Part shown: piece after piece, positions 1 through 9,550 of the stretch
Layout of the letters: the number at the start of each line of letters is the position of its first letter
How positions within the stretch are numbered: the stretch's first letter is position 1
Origin: Duganella flavida
GTDB taxonomy: Bacteria > Pseudomonadota > Gammaproteobacteria > Burkholderiales > Burkholderiaceae_D
Assembly (NCBI RefSeq): GCF_009857445.1
Contig: NZ_WWCN01000010.1
Span: forward strand, 124,001 to 188,000
Direction of reading: 5' to 3'
Length of the DNA: 64,000 nucleotides
Translations under genes and position numbers: made by a program
The notes under the pieces: generated by a model
Seen by the model: the letters and a program-made list of their open reading frames with translations, nothing else
What the model was told of the DNA's origin: nothing
Databases searched by the model: none

Positions 1-1358
1 ATCCAGGTCCACTGGCGCTCGTCAGAGTTGATGATCATCGGGTAGTAGTTGTGGCCTACTTCGTGGATGATCACACCGATCAAGCCGTACTTGGTCTGCT
101 GCGACCAGGTCAGCGCGCCAGTTTTCTTATCCTTGGCTGGACGCGGGCCATTGAAGGAAATCATCGGGTACTCCATGCCGCCCACCGGACCGTTGACCGA
201 AATCGCGGTCGGATACGGGTAGTCGAAACTGTACTTGTTGTACTTGTCGATGGTGTGGATGATGGCCTGCGTGCTGTACTTGCCCCACAGCGGATTGCCT
301 TCCTTCGGATAGTAGGACATCGCCAGCACGTCGGTGGAGTCCTTCTTGTAGCCTTGCGCATCCCAGATGAATTTGCGGCTCGAAGCCCACGCGAAATCGC
401 GCACGTTGGATGCGGTGAAGTGCCAGGTCTTTGTGGCGCTGCTGTGCGACTTCTCGGCCTTGGTGGCCTCTTCCTGCGTGACGATAACAACCGGTGCGGT
501 TGCGGTCTTGGCTTTTTCCAGGCGCTCGCGCTGCACGGCGCTCAGTACGTCGTTAGCATTTTGCAGTTGGCCGGTGGCCGCAACCACGTGATCTGCCGGC
601 ACGGTCAGCTGTACATCGTAGTTGCCGAATTCCAGCGTGAATTCGCCGGTGCCCAGGAACTGCTTGTGCTGCCAGCCATAGACGTCGTAGTAGGCCGCCA
701 TGCGCGGGAACCACTGGGCGATTTCGAACAGGTCGTTCTTGTCTTCTTCAAAGTGTTCGTAGCCGGAACGGCCGCCCAGCACCAACTGCTCGTTGATGTT
801 GTAGGACCAGTCGATATTGAAGACGAACTTTTGGCCCGGCTTCAATGGCGTTGGCAGGTCGATGCGCATCATGGTGCGGTTGATCACGTACTTCAGCGGT
901 TTGCCGTCAGCGCCTACGCTCTTGATCTTGAAGCCGCCGTCGAATTCACCGCCAGCCAGGATGCCGCGCATGCCTTCAAACTTGTAGCCTTCTTCCGGCG
1001 ACGCCTTGGCCCACGCTTCGCGCGAAGGCTGGGTGAGCATCATGCGGGCGTCGGAATCTTTTTTGTAGATGTTCTGGTCCAGCTGCACCCACAGGTAGCT
1101 CAGCGTGTCCGGCGAGTTATTGTGATAGGTGATTTGCTCGCTGCCGGTAAGGGCGCGTTTGGCTTCGTCCAGCGTGGCGCTGATGGTGTAGTCGGCGCGC
1201 TGCTGCCAGTAAGCGTGGCCCGGCGCGCCGGAAGCGGTGCGGTAGACGTTAGGAGTCGGCAGGATCTCGTCGAGTTGACGGAATTTGTCGTCGAACGGCT
1301 CCGCTGCATAAGCGGACACCGTCAGGCAAAGGGCCAGGAAGCCAATTTTTTTGCGCAT
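1..1358 (-). CDS. M1-family metallopeptidase, C-terminus cut by window edge
   Basis: Zinc aminopeptidase of the gluzincin (M1) type. The 452 visible residues begin with a short signal peptide (MRKKIGFLALCLTVSAYA), so the protein is exported. Near the left edge the zinc motif HEVGH is readable, followed by NYYPMIINSDERQW, and upstream of it lies GGMEYP, which stands where classical M1 enzymes have GAMEN. The second zinc ligand and the C-terminal domain lie outside the window. The start at 1358 is supported by GAGGAA about 9 bases upstream. It follows the carboxylesterase by 84 bases on the same strand, with a dyad in the gap, so it may have its own promoter. The family call is firm; the substrate is unknown. 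Confidence 0.9.
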   Translation of the reverse strand, partial: MRKKIGFLALCLTVSAYAAEPFDDKFRQLDEILPTPNVYRTASGAPGHAYWQQRADYTISATLDEAKRALTGSEQITYHNNSPDTLSYLWVQLDQNIYKKDSDARMMLTQPSREAWAKASPEEGYKFEGMRGILAGGEFDGGFKIKSVGADGKPLKYVINRTMMRIDLPTPLKPGQKFVFNIDWSYNINEQLVLGGRSGYEHFEEDKNDLFEIAQWFPRMAAYYDVYGWQHKQFLGTGEFTLEFGNYDVQLTVPADHVVAATGQLQNANDVLSAVQRERLEKAKTATAPVVIVTQEEATKAEKSHSSATKTWHFTASNVRDFAWASSRKFIWDAQGYKKDSTDVLAMSYYPKEGNPLWGKYSTQAIIHTIDKYNKYSFDYPYPTAISVNGPVGGMEYPMISFNGPRPAKDKKTGALTWSQQTKYGLIGVIIHEVGHNYYPMIINSDERQWTW

Positions 1359-1394
1359 GTGGGTTGTTCCTCTGGATAAGAGGATAAATTGTAT

Positions 1395-1420
1395 AGCAGG
1401 TTTTCACATGATTACCTGCT
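1395..1420. promoter_or_regulatory. Dyad element upstream of the M1 peptidase
   Basis: AGCAGGT (1395-1401) and ACCTGCT (1414-1420) are perfect inverted arms, and TCA/TGA inside the spacer keep the same centre, so 10 of 13 positions per half are symmetric. It lies 36 bases before the peptidase start. No T-run follows on the minus strand, which favours an operator over a terminator, but this is inference. Confidence 0.4.
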
Positions 1421-1442
1421 GATACAAAAATATACAAACCAC

Positions 1443-2978
1443 CTATTCAACTTTTTTAACTTGCGACTCCTGGAATTGCTGGTGCGCGTCGTCCGTCGCG
1501 GTGATGGCAGTTGACGGAACATCAAGCTTCATTAAGCGTGAGCCCTTGCTGCTGCTGGCTTGCGGCCACTCCGGCAAGCCGGCGCCGTTAGGATTGCCGG
1601 TCTTGATGAAGTTGGCGAAGTAATCCTGCATCTGCGCCGACAGTGCGCGATCGTCGTCGGTCCATGAATAGACTTTATTCCCTGCCAGGTTGCCGAGCGC
1701 GTATTCGATTTCCACCGAATGGCCAGCGCCATCCTGGCCCGGACGTGGACGGGTGTAGTAATAGCGGTAGGTCGGCTTGCCGCTGGTGCGCGCGTGCGAG
1801 TCTATCCATTTCCACGTGCCATAGCCGATAAAGCGATCGCTCGCCAACTCGGTGGCAGCTTGCTTCACATCGCCGCTGTAGGCTTGCTGCGCGGCGGCGG
1901 CCTCGTCGCCGTAAATTTTTTGTAGCGCGGCGGCGAAGTTGTCGTTAGTCGCTTCGGTCTCGCCGAGGATTTGCTTGTAGTGGCCTTCATACGAATTCCA
2001 GCCCGCCAGCAAAGGCACTTTGGCTTGTTCGCCGGCAGCGTAGATGGCGACCGGGGAGCGCGGGATCACGTAGCCATCCTGGATCGCGAAGAACCATGCG
2101 CCCGGTTTTTTGGTCGCATCCAGCAACTGCTGGGCGGGCAGGGCGCGCAGTTCTTTCAGCGTTGGCGCCCCGGCGCCTTGCGCGAATGCCGTGCCGATTT
2201 GTTCGGCGACCTTGAGCGGGGCAGGCGCCATCAGTCCAAGCAGTGAGCCGCTTTCGCCTATCGCGCCCGAGATCAAGCCTTTAGCCTGCGGGTTGATCAT
2301 CTGCGCGCTGACCGAGAACGAACCCGCCGATTCGCCCGCGATGGTCACGCGCGCTGGATCGCCGCCGAAGGCTGCAATATTCTGCTTCACCCACTGCAGC
2401 GCCGCCGCCTGGTCCATCAGGCCGTAGTTGCCGGACGCGTGGTGCGGCGATTCCTTGGTTAGCTCCGGATGCGCCATGAAGCCGAACACGTTGAGGCGGT
2501 AGTTGACGGTCAGCGTGACGATGCCTTTGGCCGCCATGCTCTCGCCGTCGTAGCGCGGCTCCGAGCCATCGCCTGCTGCAAAGCCGCCGCCGTAGAAGTA
2601 GACCAGCACCGGCAGCTTTTCTTTCGCTGATTTGGCAGGCGTCCAGACGTTGAGATACAGGCAGTCTTCGCTCACGCCGTCGGAACGGAACACCATATCG
2701 CTGAACAGCGGCAGCTGCATGCAGCGCGCTGCGAAATGATCGGCCTTGCGCACGCCTTTCCACTTGGCCGCTGCTTGCGGCGCAGCCCAACGCAGCTTGC
2801 CGACCGGCGGCGCGGCATACGGAATGCCTTTGAACGCCTTGACGCCAGACGCCTCCTGCACGCCGCTCACCGCACCGGAGGCGGTACTGGCGGAAGGGGC
2901 GCGCGGTGCGCTGTTGGTGGCATAAGCAGAAGAGGAGATAACGCTAGCAGCAATCAACAGCACATGGAGTTTGGTCAT
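1443..2978 (-). CDS. Type-B carboxylesterase, exported
   Basis: Alpha/beta-hydrolase of the carboxylesterase type B family, 511 residues, the usual length. A Sec signal peptide covers about residues 1-20. The family signature EDCLYLNVW is at 105-113, the oxyanion-hole YGGGF at 129-133, and the nucleophile elbow GESAG puts the catalytic serine at 217. It begins 15 bases after the LacI-type regulator stop, so the two are probably co-transcribed. Given the xylan genes alongside, it may remove acetyl or feruloyl esters from hemicellulose; this is a guess from context, since the family is broad. Confidence 0.88.
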   Translation of the reverse strand: MTKLHVLLIAASVISSSAYATNSAPRAPSASTASGAVSGVQEASGVKAFKGIPYAAPPVGKLRWAAPQAAAKWKGVRKADHFAARCMQLPLFSDMVFRSDGVSEDCLYLNVWTPAKSAKEKLPVLVYFYGGGFAAGDGSEPRYDGESMAAKGIVTLTVNYRLNVFGFMAHPELTKESPHHASGNYGLMDQAAALQWVKQNIAAFGGDPARVTIAGESAGSFSVSAQMINPQAKGLISGAIGESGSLLGLMAPAPLKVAEQIGTAFAQGAGAPTLKELRALPAQQLLDATKKPGAWFFAIQDGYVIPRSPVAIYAAGEQAKVPLLAGWNSYEGHYKQILGETEATNDNFAAALQKIYGDEAAAAQQAYSGDVKQAATELASDRFIGYGTWKWIDSHARTSGKPTYRYYYTRPRPGQDGAGHSVEIEYALGNLAGNKVYSWTDDDRALSAQMQDYFANFIKTGNPNGAGLPEWPQASSSKGSRLMKLDVPSTAITATDDAHQQFQESQVKKVE

Positions 2979-2993
2979 TGTCTCGGTATGTTT

Positions 2994-4079
2994 TTAGTGT
3001 TTGGGCCGCAAACGCGGTGCAGCATCGGACTGGCGGCGTATCAGTGCGTGTTCCATGACGACATGTTCCGGCGCTTCCGGCGTGCCGTTGCGCTGGGCGC
3101 GGATCAGGCGCACCAGCGACTGCACGGCGGCCTCCGCCATGTCGGTAATCGGCTGGCGCACGGTGGTCAGTTCGGGCCAGATGGTGGTCGCCAGCGCGGT
3201 ATCATCGAAGCCGGCCACGGTCAGGTCGCCCGGCACATCGAGGCCGAGGCGGTGTGCGATTGCCACCACGGCGGCGGCCATATCGTCATTGCTGGCGAAG
3301 ATGGCGGTCGGGCGCTGCTCAAGGCCGAGCAGCTGTTCCGCCGCATCGAGGCCGGAACGATACGTGAACAGGCCTTGCACGATCAGCTCTTTGGCGCTCT
3401 GCGCATTCTTCTCCGCGATGGCGGCCTTGAAGCCGGCCAAACGGCGCGCACTGGCGCTCTGGTTCGGATGGCCGATGACGAAGCCGATGCGCTGGTGGCC
3501 CAGCGCGATCAGGTGGCAGGTCATGGCATATGCAGCTTGATAGTCGTCGATGCTGACGCCGGCCACGCGCGGGTCGGGCTGGCCGCAAGCGACGGTAATG
3601 GCCGGCGTGCCGGAAGCGGCGATCAGGTCGATCAGCTTGCGCGTGTCGCACAGCGGCGGCGGCAGGATGATGCCGTCCACGCCATTGGCGATCAAACGGC
3701 GCGCCTGTTCGACGCCGTGTTCATCGGCTTCGCACTTTTCTACCACCAGCTGCACATTGTTTGGGCTGGCCTGGTTCAACAGGCCGACCAGGAATTCGCT
3801 CAGGTAGCCCGCGCTCGGATTCGAGTACAGGAAGCCGACGCGGATCGGGCGCGATCCGGCGAGACGGCGCGCGGCCTGATTGGGAACGTAATTGAGGGCG
3901 GCAACGGCCGCATCAACGCGATTGCGGGTTTTTTCGCGGACGTTGGTATCGCCGTTCATCACGCGCGACACCGTCATCGGGGACACGCCTGCCAGCTCGG
4001 CCACATCGGCCATAGTCGGGGCCTGCGAGCGGCTCTGCACGGCCGTTACCGGCGCCGGTTTCACCTTATTCTTTGTCAT
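2994..4079 (-). CDS. LacI-family transcriptional regulator, likely of the xylan/xylose genes
   Basis: A DNA-binding repressor of 361 residues. The N-terminal helix-turn-helix reads MADVAELAGVSPMTVSRVM and is followed by the hinge-region ARRLAG motif; the rest is a periplasmic-binding-protein-like sugar sensor (VDGIILPPP, IFASNDDMAAAV, VAGFDDT). The start at 4079 is chosen because AAGG lies just upstream and the helix-turn-helix then begins at the normal distance from the N-terminus; an in-frame start at 4136 would add 19 unrelated residues. It is flanked by xylan genes, and three LacI-type palindromes occur at 7273, 9485 and 16385. It is therefore probably the local repressor, induced by xylose or a xylo-oligomer. 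The effector is not shown by the sequence. Confidence 0.92.
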   Translation of the reverse strand: MTKNKVKPAPVTAVQSRSQAPTMADVAELAGVSPMTVSRVMNGDTNVREKTRNRVDAAVAALNYVPNQAARRLAGSRPIRVGFLYSNPSAGYLSEFLVGLLNQASPNNVQLVVEKCEADEHGVEQARRLIANGVDGIILPPPLCDTRKLIDLIAASGTPAITVACGQPDPRVAGVSIDDYQAAYAMTCHLIALGHQRIGFVIGHPNQSASARRLAGFKAAIAEKNAQSAKELIVQGLFTYRSGLDAAEQLLGLEQRPTAIFASNDDMAAAVVAIAHRLGLDVPGDLTVAGFDDTALATTIWPELTTVRQPITDMAEAAVQSLVRLIRAQRNGTPEAPEHVVMEHALIRRQSDAAPRLRPKH

Positions 4080-4142
4080 CTGCCTTGGTAACCTCGATTT
4101 ATAAATCAAGCTATGTTCAGCGTCAGACTTTACCACAAGCGA

Positions 4143-4177
4143 CCGCCGGCCGGGGCAGGGAATGCCCCATTCGGCGG
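4143..4177 (-). terminator. Hairpin after the xylan TonB receptor
   Basis: Two nested stems, CCGCCG/CGGCGG (4143-4148 with 4172-4177) and GGGGCA/TGCCCC (4152-4157 with 4163-4168), start 10 bases after the receptor stop codon. The T-run lies on the plus-strand side (4180-4184), so for the minus-strand message it is a hairpin without a U-tract. It may act as a weak or rho-assisted terminator. Confidence 0.45.
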
Positions 4178-4186
4178 CCTTTTTAC

Positions 4187-7100
4187 TTAGAACTTGGCGC
4201 GCAAACCGATGTTAAACGTGCGGCCAGGTTTGTACTCGGTGTACGTCGCATTCGAGAATTGGAAGTAGGTACGTTGCGAGTTGCGATTCAGGTTGACGAT
4301 GTCGAAGGTCAGCGTCGGCCAGCCATCGCGATCCAGCACATGTTCCAGGTCGATGCTGGTCGACAGGTCCAGCTGCTTGTAAGGATCCGAGAAGATCGCG
4401 GCCTTGGTGATGCCGTTCTGGTTCGCGCCCGATACCTGGCTGCCGTCCGAGTAGGTGTGCGACAGGCGCGCGCTGTAGCCGTGCTGCTGGTAATAAGCCG
4501 TGAAGCTGTTGGTCTTCTTCGGTACACCCAGTGCGATGAAGCCGTTCGAACCTTCGCCCGATGCGCTCTGGTTGATCAGGGTAGCGCTTTCGCTGAAGCC
4601 AAAGCCGCGCAGCATATTAGGTAGCCATTTGTCCAGCGGCTGCACCCAGCCCAGTTCCAGACCCTGGATTTTCAGCTTGCCGGTGGCGTTACGTGAACGG
4701 GTCATTACCACGGTGGCGGTGGTCGGACCGCCGCGCGCATCGATCGCATCCTTCTGCGACTGGCTCAGGCTCGCGTAGGTCACGCCTTGCGCCGCCAAAT
4801 CGCTGAACGGCATGGTGACGTTTTCCTGCACCGTGAAGCCGTTAATCTGCTTCTGGAACACGGTGGCGCTGACGTAGCCTTCGCGGCCGGTGTACCACTC
4901 CAGGCCCAGGTCCAGGTTATCCGAGATGTAAGGCGTCAGCGCTGGGTTGCCGATCGAGCCGGTATCCGCCGACGGCGAGCTAAAATTGGTCCCTGGACGC
5001 ATGGCATTCGGGTCGGCGCGCGTCATCGAACGCGAGACCGAGGCGCGCGCCACCAGGTCCTTGGTCAGGTTCAGCGCAGCGCTGGCCGACGGCAGGGTGT
5101 TGCTGTAGTTGTTGTCCAGGTAGTAGAAGCTATTGATCGATGGGTACTTGCTGCCGTTGAGCGTCAGGTTCTGTGCTGCATTGCGCGGATCGGCCGCCGA
5201 GATGAAACCGCCCACCACCTGGCTGGTGCGCACATAGCGCACGCCGGCGTCGTAGCGTAGCGGCAGGCCGGCAACGTCGGTGGCGCCGCTGGCTTCCAGG
5301 TAGATCGCCTTGGTCTTTTCGCTGATGTAGCCGGCCGACGCGCCGGTGTTGGCCGAACCGGTTTGCGGTGCGGTCGACTCGTAGTAGTTGTAGTTGGAAT
5401 CCTTGGAGAATTTATCCCAGTCGACGGTGACAAAGCCGGTGGAAGGGTTCGCGTGGATGTAGTTGGTCAGCGCGGTAGCAGGAATCAGCGAACCTTGATA
5501 GACGATAGGCGTGGTCTGGCCGGCGGTGTAGCCGGTGCCGTAGCCCGGATACAGGGCGGCTGCGCTGCCCGGTGCGACGATGCCGTTGCAGGCCACACTA
5601 GGCGCATTCCCGTTGATCCACTGGCTAGGGTTGTTGCCGCAAACGGCGGCCTGCCATGCGCCCGAGTTATCCAGGCTGGTGATGCGGCGCGAAATGTCGT
5701 CGTACGCCAGCCCGCCCTTAATGGTAAAGGCTTTGTCGCCCCAGCTTAGGTTCGTGTGCGCGCCCTTGGTCTGGGTGTTGCGCAGTTCATCCTGCACGTT
5801 GACGCGCGAGCCGCTGTTGTAGCCGAAGCTCGCTGGATTGTTCAGGTCCAGGTTGGAGGTGATGCTCGGAATGGCGCCGTTGTTGGCGTAGGTGATAGTC
5901 GAGCTGCCGGTGGTGAGCAACACGGTTGGCGACTGGCGCTTGAAGTCCGACTTGGTCAGATTGACCTGGCCATCCAGCTTCCACTTGTCACCGAGGTCCC
6001 ATTCCACGCCAGGGTTCAGGCCCCACAGTTTGGTGTCTTCGGTGTACGGGCGGAATTCCAGGAAGGACTGGGTGTTGGCAAAGGTGCCGCCAGTGGCAAC
6101 GCAACCATTTTCGCAGCTGCCATCAACCTTCATGTTGAGCGGGATGACGGAGCCGTTACGCAGGCTCCAGTTCATGTCCTGGCGCGCCATCTTGGTGTTC
6201 TTCTTGCTGTACATCGTATCGACGTAGAAGCGTAGCGAGTCGAGCGGGCGATACTCGGCGCTGAACACGGCGGTGTACTTGTCCTTGGTGCCGCTTTCGT
6301 CCATCACACGGCCGAGACGCGGAATGATTGCGTTATCAATTTGCTGTATGGTGAGGCCCGGGTTATGCGCCAGCAGGAAGGCCTGGTCGATTACGGTGCC
6401 CGCTGCCAGTCCATTGCCCGCAGTGGCAGGCACGGTGGACGGCACGGTGAAGTTGCCACCGCCGGTGCTGTTGCGGTTTGCCGCGCTGTCCTGCGCTGCA
6501 CTCAGGTTGGCGTTGGTCCAGCCGACCGATTCAAAACCGGTGGTGTGGACTTTGGCTTGCGACCACGCGAAGCCGCCGAGGATACCGAACTCCTTGCCCC
6601 AGGTCTGGCTGCCCAGCATGGAGCCGCGATTGCCCCATTTGTCGGCGACGGTGTTGTTGGTGCCGGTGACGTTAAGCGCAAAGTGGCGGCCCGGATCATC
6701 GAACGGACGCGCAGTGCGCATGTCGACGACACCAGCGGCGCCGCCTTCAATCTGCGCAGCGGTAGGGCTCTTGCTGACGGTGAGCTTGCGGAACAAGTCA
6801 GTCGGCAGCAGGTCCAGATCCACCTCGCGGTTGGTGTTCTGGTTGTCGGTGCGGCCGGTGGAGGCAACGGCGATCGGCGCGCCGTTCAGCAGCACCTTGG
6901 TGAAGCTGGTACCCAGGCCGCGGATCTGGATGTTCAGACCTTCGCCGTCGATCTCGCGCGAAATCTGGATGCCGGGAATGCGGTTCAGCGATTCGGCGAT
7001 ATTCGAGTCAGGGAATTTGCCCAGGTCTTCAGCGAACACGGAATCCTGGAAGCCGACGGCCTCGCGCTTGTCCTTGGCGGAGGTTTCAAGGCTGGCGCGA

Positions 7101-7213
7101 TAGCCGGTCACTTGCACTTGCTGCATCGGGGCTGCGTCCTGCGCGTACGCTTGCGCAATCATGCTGGCCATCGTCGTCAGGCCAAACAGCACCTTGCCGG
7201 TCCTTCGGTTCAT
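4187..7213 (-). CDS. TonB-dependent receptor for xylan oligosaccharides
   Basis: Outer-membrane active transporter of 1008 residues with signal peptide (cut probably after AQAYAQ). The plug region shows VQVTGYRASLETSAKDKR, then IAESLNRIPGIQI and the IRGLG motif, and the protein ends in the aromatic beta-barrel signature NIGLRAKF. This large subtype is common in plant-polymer-degrading Proteobacteria, where it takes up sugar oligomers. AGGAGA lies about 9 bases before the start. A LacI-type palindrome lies 59 bases upstream of the start (7273-7290). With GH67, GH10, GH115 and GH43 genes beside it, (glucurono)xylo-oligosaccharides are the likely cargo; that is inferred from context. Confidence 0.92.
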   Translation of the reverse strand: MNRRTGKVLFGLTTMASMIAQAYAQDAAPMQQVQVTGYRASLETSAKDKREAVGFQDSVFAEDLGKFPDSNIAESLNRIPGIQISREIDGEGLNIQIRGLGTSFTKVLLNGAPIAVASTGRTDNQNTNREVDLDLLPTDLFRKLTVSKSPTAAQIEGGAAGVVDMRTARPFDDPGRHFALNVTGTNNTVADKWGNRGSMLGSQTWGKEFGILGGFAWSQAKVHTTGFESVGWTNANLSAAQDSAANRNSTGGGNFTVPSTVPATAGNGLAAGTVIDQAFLLAHNPGLTIQQIDNAIIPRLGRVMDESGTKDKYTAVFSAEYRPLDSLRFYVDTMYSKKNTKMARQDMNWSLRNGSVIPLNMKVDGSCENGCVATGGTFANTQSFLEFRPYTEDTKLWGLNPGVEWDLGDKWKLDGQVNLTKSDFKRQSPTVLLTTGSSTITYANNGAIPSITSNLDLNNPASFGYNSGSRVNVQDELRNTQTKGAHTNLSWGDKAFTIKGGLAYDDISRRITSLDNSGAWQAAVCGNNPSQWINGNAPSVACNGIVAPGSAAALYPGYGTGYTAGQTTPIVYQGSLIPATALTNYIHANPSTGFVTVDWDKFSKDSNYNYYESTAPQTGSANTGASAGYISEKTKAIYLEASGATDVAGLPLRYDAGVRYVRTSQVVGGFISAADPRNAAQNLTLNGSKYPSINSFYYLDNNYSNTLPSASAALNLTKDLVARASVSRSMTRADPNAMRPGTNFSSPSADTGSIGNPALTPYISDNLDLGLEWYTGREGYVSATVFQKQINGFTVQENVTMPFSDLAAQGVTYASLSQSQKDAIDARGGPTTATVVMTRSRNATGKLKIQGLELGWVQPLDKWLPNMLRGFGFSESATLINQSASGEGSNGFIALGVPKKTNSFTAYYQQHGYSARLSHTYSDGSQVSGANQNGITKAAIFSDPYKQLDLSTSIDLEHVLDRDGWPTLTFDIVNLNRNSQRTYFQFSNATYTEYKPGRTFNIGLRAKF

Positions 7214-7272
7214 ATAGTGTCTCCTCTTTATTTGATTAGTTTTATGTCGCTATATAACATCATGTACCAGTA

Positions 7273-7290
7273 AATGGTAACGCAACCATT
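7273..7290. promoter_or_regulatory. LacI-type operator A (TonB receptor promoter)
   Basis: AATGGTAACGCAACCATT is a near-perfect palindrome with a central CG (7 of 9 positions per half), the layout of LacI-family operators. It lies in the gap between the GH67 gene and the TonB receptor, upstream of the receptor start. Confidence 0.6.
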
Positions 7291-7333
7291 TCAGTGTAGA
7301 GCGAGTCATAAGACAAGTCAAACGGGATTTTTG

Positions 7334-9469
7334 TTATCCGCGTCCCGGTGCGTATGGATAGCGCAGGGCTTTGTAGTATTCGAGCGGATGCGCAGGGGCT
7401 TGCACGCCGGGCGGCAGAGGAAGGCCGGAAACCGATTGGAAGTACGCGATGCAGGCGTCGCGCCACAAGATGGCATTCTGTGTTTGTCGCACCAGCCGCT
7501 GTTCGACTTCGGTGTAGCGGCGTGTGTCGATGAATGGTTTTAGTGCGGTCCAGCGTGCGTGTAATAATTTTGTATCGGCGACGCCTTTGTCGTATCGAGC
7601 CAACAGTTCGGCCCATAAAGTGCGGCCCGACGGCATCGCATAATCCCACGGCAGATGATGGAACCACAGCAGCAGTTGCTGCGGCGTGGTGTGTGGATCG
7701 GCGTACTGACGCGCGATCTCCGGCGCGTATTGCTCAAGTGCGTTGCTGCCTATTGCTGTGCGGTTGAAGCCTATGCCGTTGCGGTCCGCGCGGTGATAGT
7801 AGACGGGATTCCAGTCCGGACGTTCGAGATTGTCGACCCACGGTGCAGGTCCGAAGTGGTGGCTGGTGCCCATCATGTGATGCAGGCCCAGTGGCGTCAT
7901 GTAGTTCACCACTGTTTCGCGCGACATCATCAGCATCTCGGTGACTGGCGTAGTCACGCGCTGGTCCGGACCGAAGGTGAGGGCGGCCCATTCGATGGCG
8001 ATGTCGCTTGCTGTCGCTTGCGGATTCCATGCGAGTTTGCCGAAGGCGTACCAGTTGGCCTGGTCGAAGTGCGAGCCGGCCCAGTTACGGTCGCTGCCGA
8101 TGTTGGCCACTCCGGCCATGCCGCTCAGGGTTTGCGCGACGGTCTTGCCGGTCCTGGTGTCGCTGTCCAGTGTTTCTTCGAACAGGGTGCCGAGGTAGGC
8201 GAGGTCGGTGGAGTAGCCGAGGTACTCCTTGGTGATCTGGAACTCCATCATCAGCGGTGTTTTCGGCATCGCTCCGAAGAGTGGATGGAATGGCTCGCGC
8301 GGCTGGAAGTCGATGGCGCCGTTCTTCACTTGTACCAGTACGTTGGCGGCGAATGTGCCGTCGAGCGGCTTGAATTCTTCGTAGGCTTGTTTGGCACGGT
8401 CGTCGGCGAGGTGCGCGCCTTTTGGTGCATAGACGAAGGCACGCCACATAACGATGCCTTTGTGCGGTGCGACGGCGGCGGCCAGCATGTTGGCGCCGTC
8501 GGCGTGGGTGCGATGGTAGTCCTGCGGGCCCGGTTGGCCTTCGGAGTTAGCCTTCACGAGGAAGCCACCGAAGTCGGGGATGGACTTGTAGATTTCGTCG
8601 GCCTTTTTGTTCCACCATTGCTGGACTTCAGGTGCGAGTGGATCGGCGGTGCTGGTTTCGTGTAGCTCCAGCGGCGTGGAGAAGCGGGCGGACAAGTAGA
8701 CCTTGATGCCGTAGGGGCGCAGGATGTCTGCCACGGCGGCGGCTTTGGCGATGAAGGGGGCGGTCAGGATTTCCGGTTTGGAGTTGACGTTGTTGAGCAC
8801 CGTGCCGTTGATGCCCAGCGAGGCGTTGGCGCGGGCGTAGTCGGTGTAGCGCTGGTCTTTGATATCCGGCAGCGCCCACCAGTCCCAGATCGATTGGCCA
8901 GCGTAGCCGCGTTCCACGGTGCGGTCCAGGTTATCCCAGTGATTCAGTAAGCGCAGTTGTAGCTTGGGCGCGGACGATGCAGCACGCATGTTGCCGATAG
9001 CGGCTTCGCGCAGCCAGGCGAAGGCGCCGTAGAGCAGGCCGATGTCGGTGTTGGCCGCGATAAGTGTCACCTGGTGGCCTTGCATGCGCGTCTGGCGCAG
9101 TAGATAGCCTTCGTCGCCCAGCGTTGCCAACTCGGTGCGCAATGGTGACGCGGTGTCGGCCAACGCCGGCAAGCGCGCGGGCGTGGCGAGCAGCAGAGCG
9201 CCATCGCCGATGCGCGCGGTGTGGGCCGGAGCACGTCCCATCGTGCCGGACAAGCCCTTATCCAACTCCGCCAGCGCCGCATCCGTCGTCGGTGATGAAG
9301 CGCCTGCCAGAACGATGCTACGAGCCTGCGCCTGCACACGCTGTTGCGAGGCGCGTTCCAGTGGCCGATAGCGCAGCCACAAATCGTAGCCATCTTCGTC
9401 CGCGCCAAAAGCGGTAGCGGCGAGCGAAAGCAGCAGCGCCGTCAGGGCCGCGTGCACGAAAAAACGCAT
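7334..9469 (-). CDS. aguA: GH67 alpha-glucuronidase
   Basis: Removes (4-O-methyl)glucuronic acid from the non-reducing end of aldouronic acids released from glucuronoxylan. It has 711 residues, the usual GH67 size, with a Sec signal peptide ending near AFGA, so it is probably periplasmic. The acid is E310 in NSEGQPGP and the paired base residues are D387 (AIDFQPREP) and E415 (ITKEYLG); their spacing agrees with characterised GH67 enzymes. The conserved WDNLDRTVERGYAG segment is present. It is divergent from the GH10 xylanase, and operator B lies between the two starts. The pairing of GH67 with GH115 in one locus covers terminal and internal glucuronosyl groups. Confidence 0.95.
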   Translation of the reverse strand: MRFFVHAALTALLLSLAATAFGADEDGYDLWLRYRPLERASQQRVQAQARSIVLAGASSPTTDAALAELDKGLSGTMGRAPAHTARIGDGALLLATPARLPALADTASPLRTELATLGDEGYLLRQTRMQGHQVTLIAANTDIGLLYGAFAWLREAAIGNMRAASSAPKLQLRLLNHWDNLDRTVERGYAGQSIWDWWALPDIKDQRYTDYARANASLGINGTVLNNVNSKPEILTAPFIAKAAAVADILRPYGIKVYLSARFSTPLELHETSTADPLAPEVQQWWNKKADEIYKSIPDFGGFLVKANSEGQPGPQDYHRTHADGANMLAAAVAPHKGIVMWRAFVYAPKGAHLADDRAKQAYEEFKPLDGTFAANVLVQVKNGAIDFQPREPFHPLFGAMPKTPLMMEFQITKEYLGYSTDLAYLGTLFEETLDSDTRTGKTVAQTLSGMAGVANIGSDRNWAGSHFDQANWYAFGKLAWNPQATASDIAIEWAALTFGPDQRVTTPVTEMLMMSRETVVNYMTPLGLHHMMGTSHHFGPAPWVDNLERPDWNPVYYHRADRNGIGFNRTAIGSNALEQYAPEIARQYADPHTTPQQLLLWFHHLPWDYAMPSGRTLWAELLARYDKGVADTKLLHARWTALKPFIDTRRYTEVEQRLVRQTQNAILWRDACIAYFQSVSGLPLPPGVQAPAHPLEYYKALRYPYAPGRG

Positions 9470-9484
9470 GATGTCTCCATTTTT

Positions 9485-9501
9485 ATGTTAGCGTAACCAT
9501 T
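9485..9501. promoter_or_regulatory. LacI-type operator B (GH67/GH10 divergent promoter)
   Basis: ATGTTAGCGTAACCATT has a central CG and half-sites resembling operator A (ATGGTTACG read from the other strand). It sits 15 bases from the GH67 start and 49 bases from the GH10 start, and so could control both. Confidence 0.55.
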
Positions 9502-9550
9502 TCATTATGCCACGATGTTAATGAATAATTTAAACTAAGAAGGAGACACC

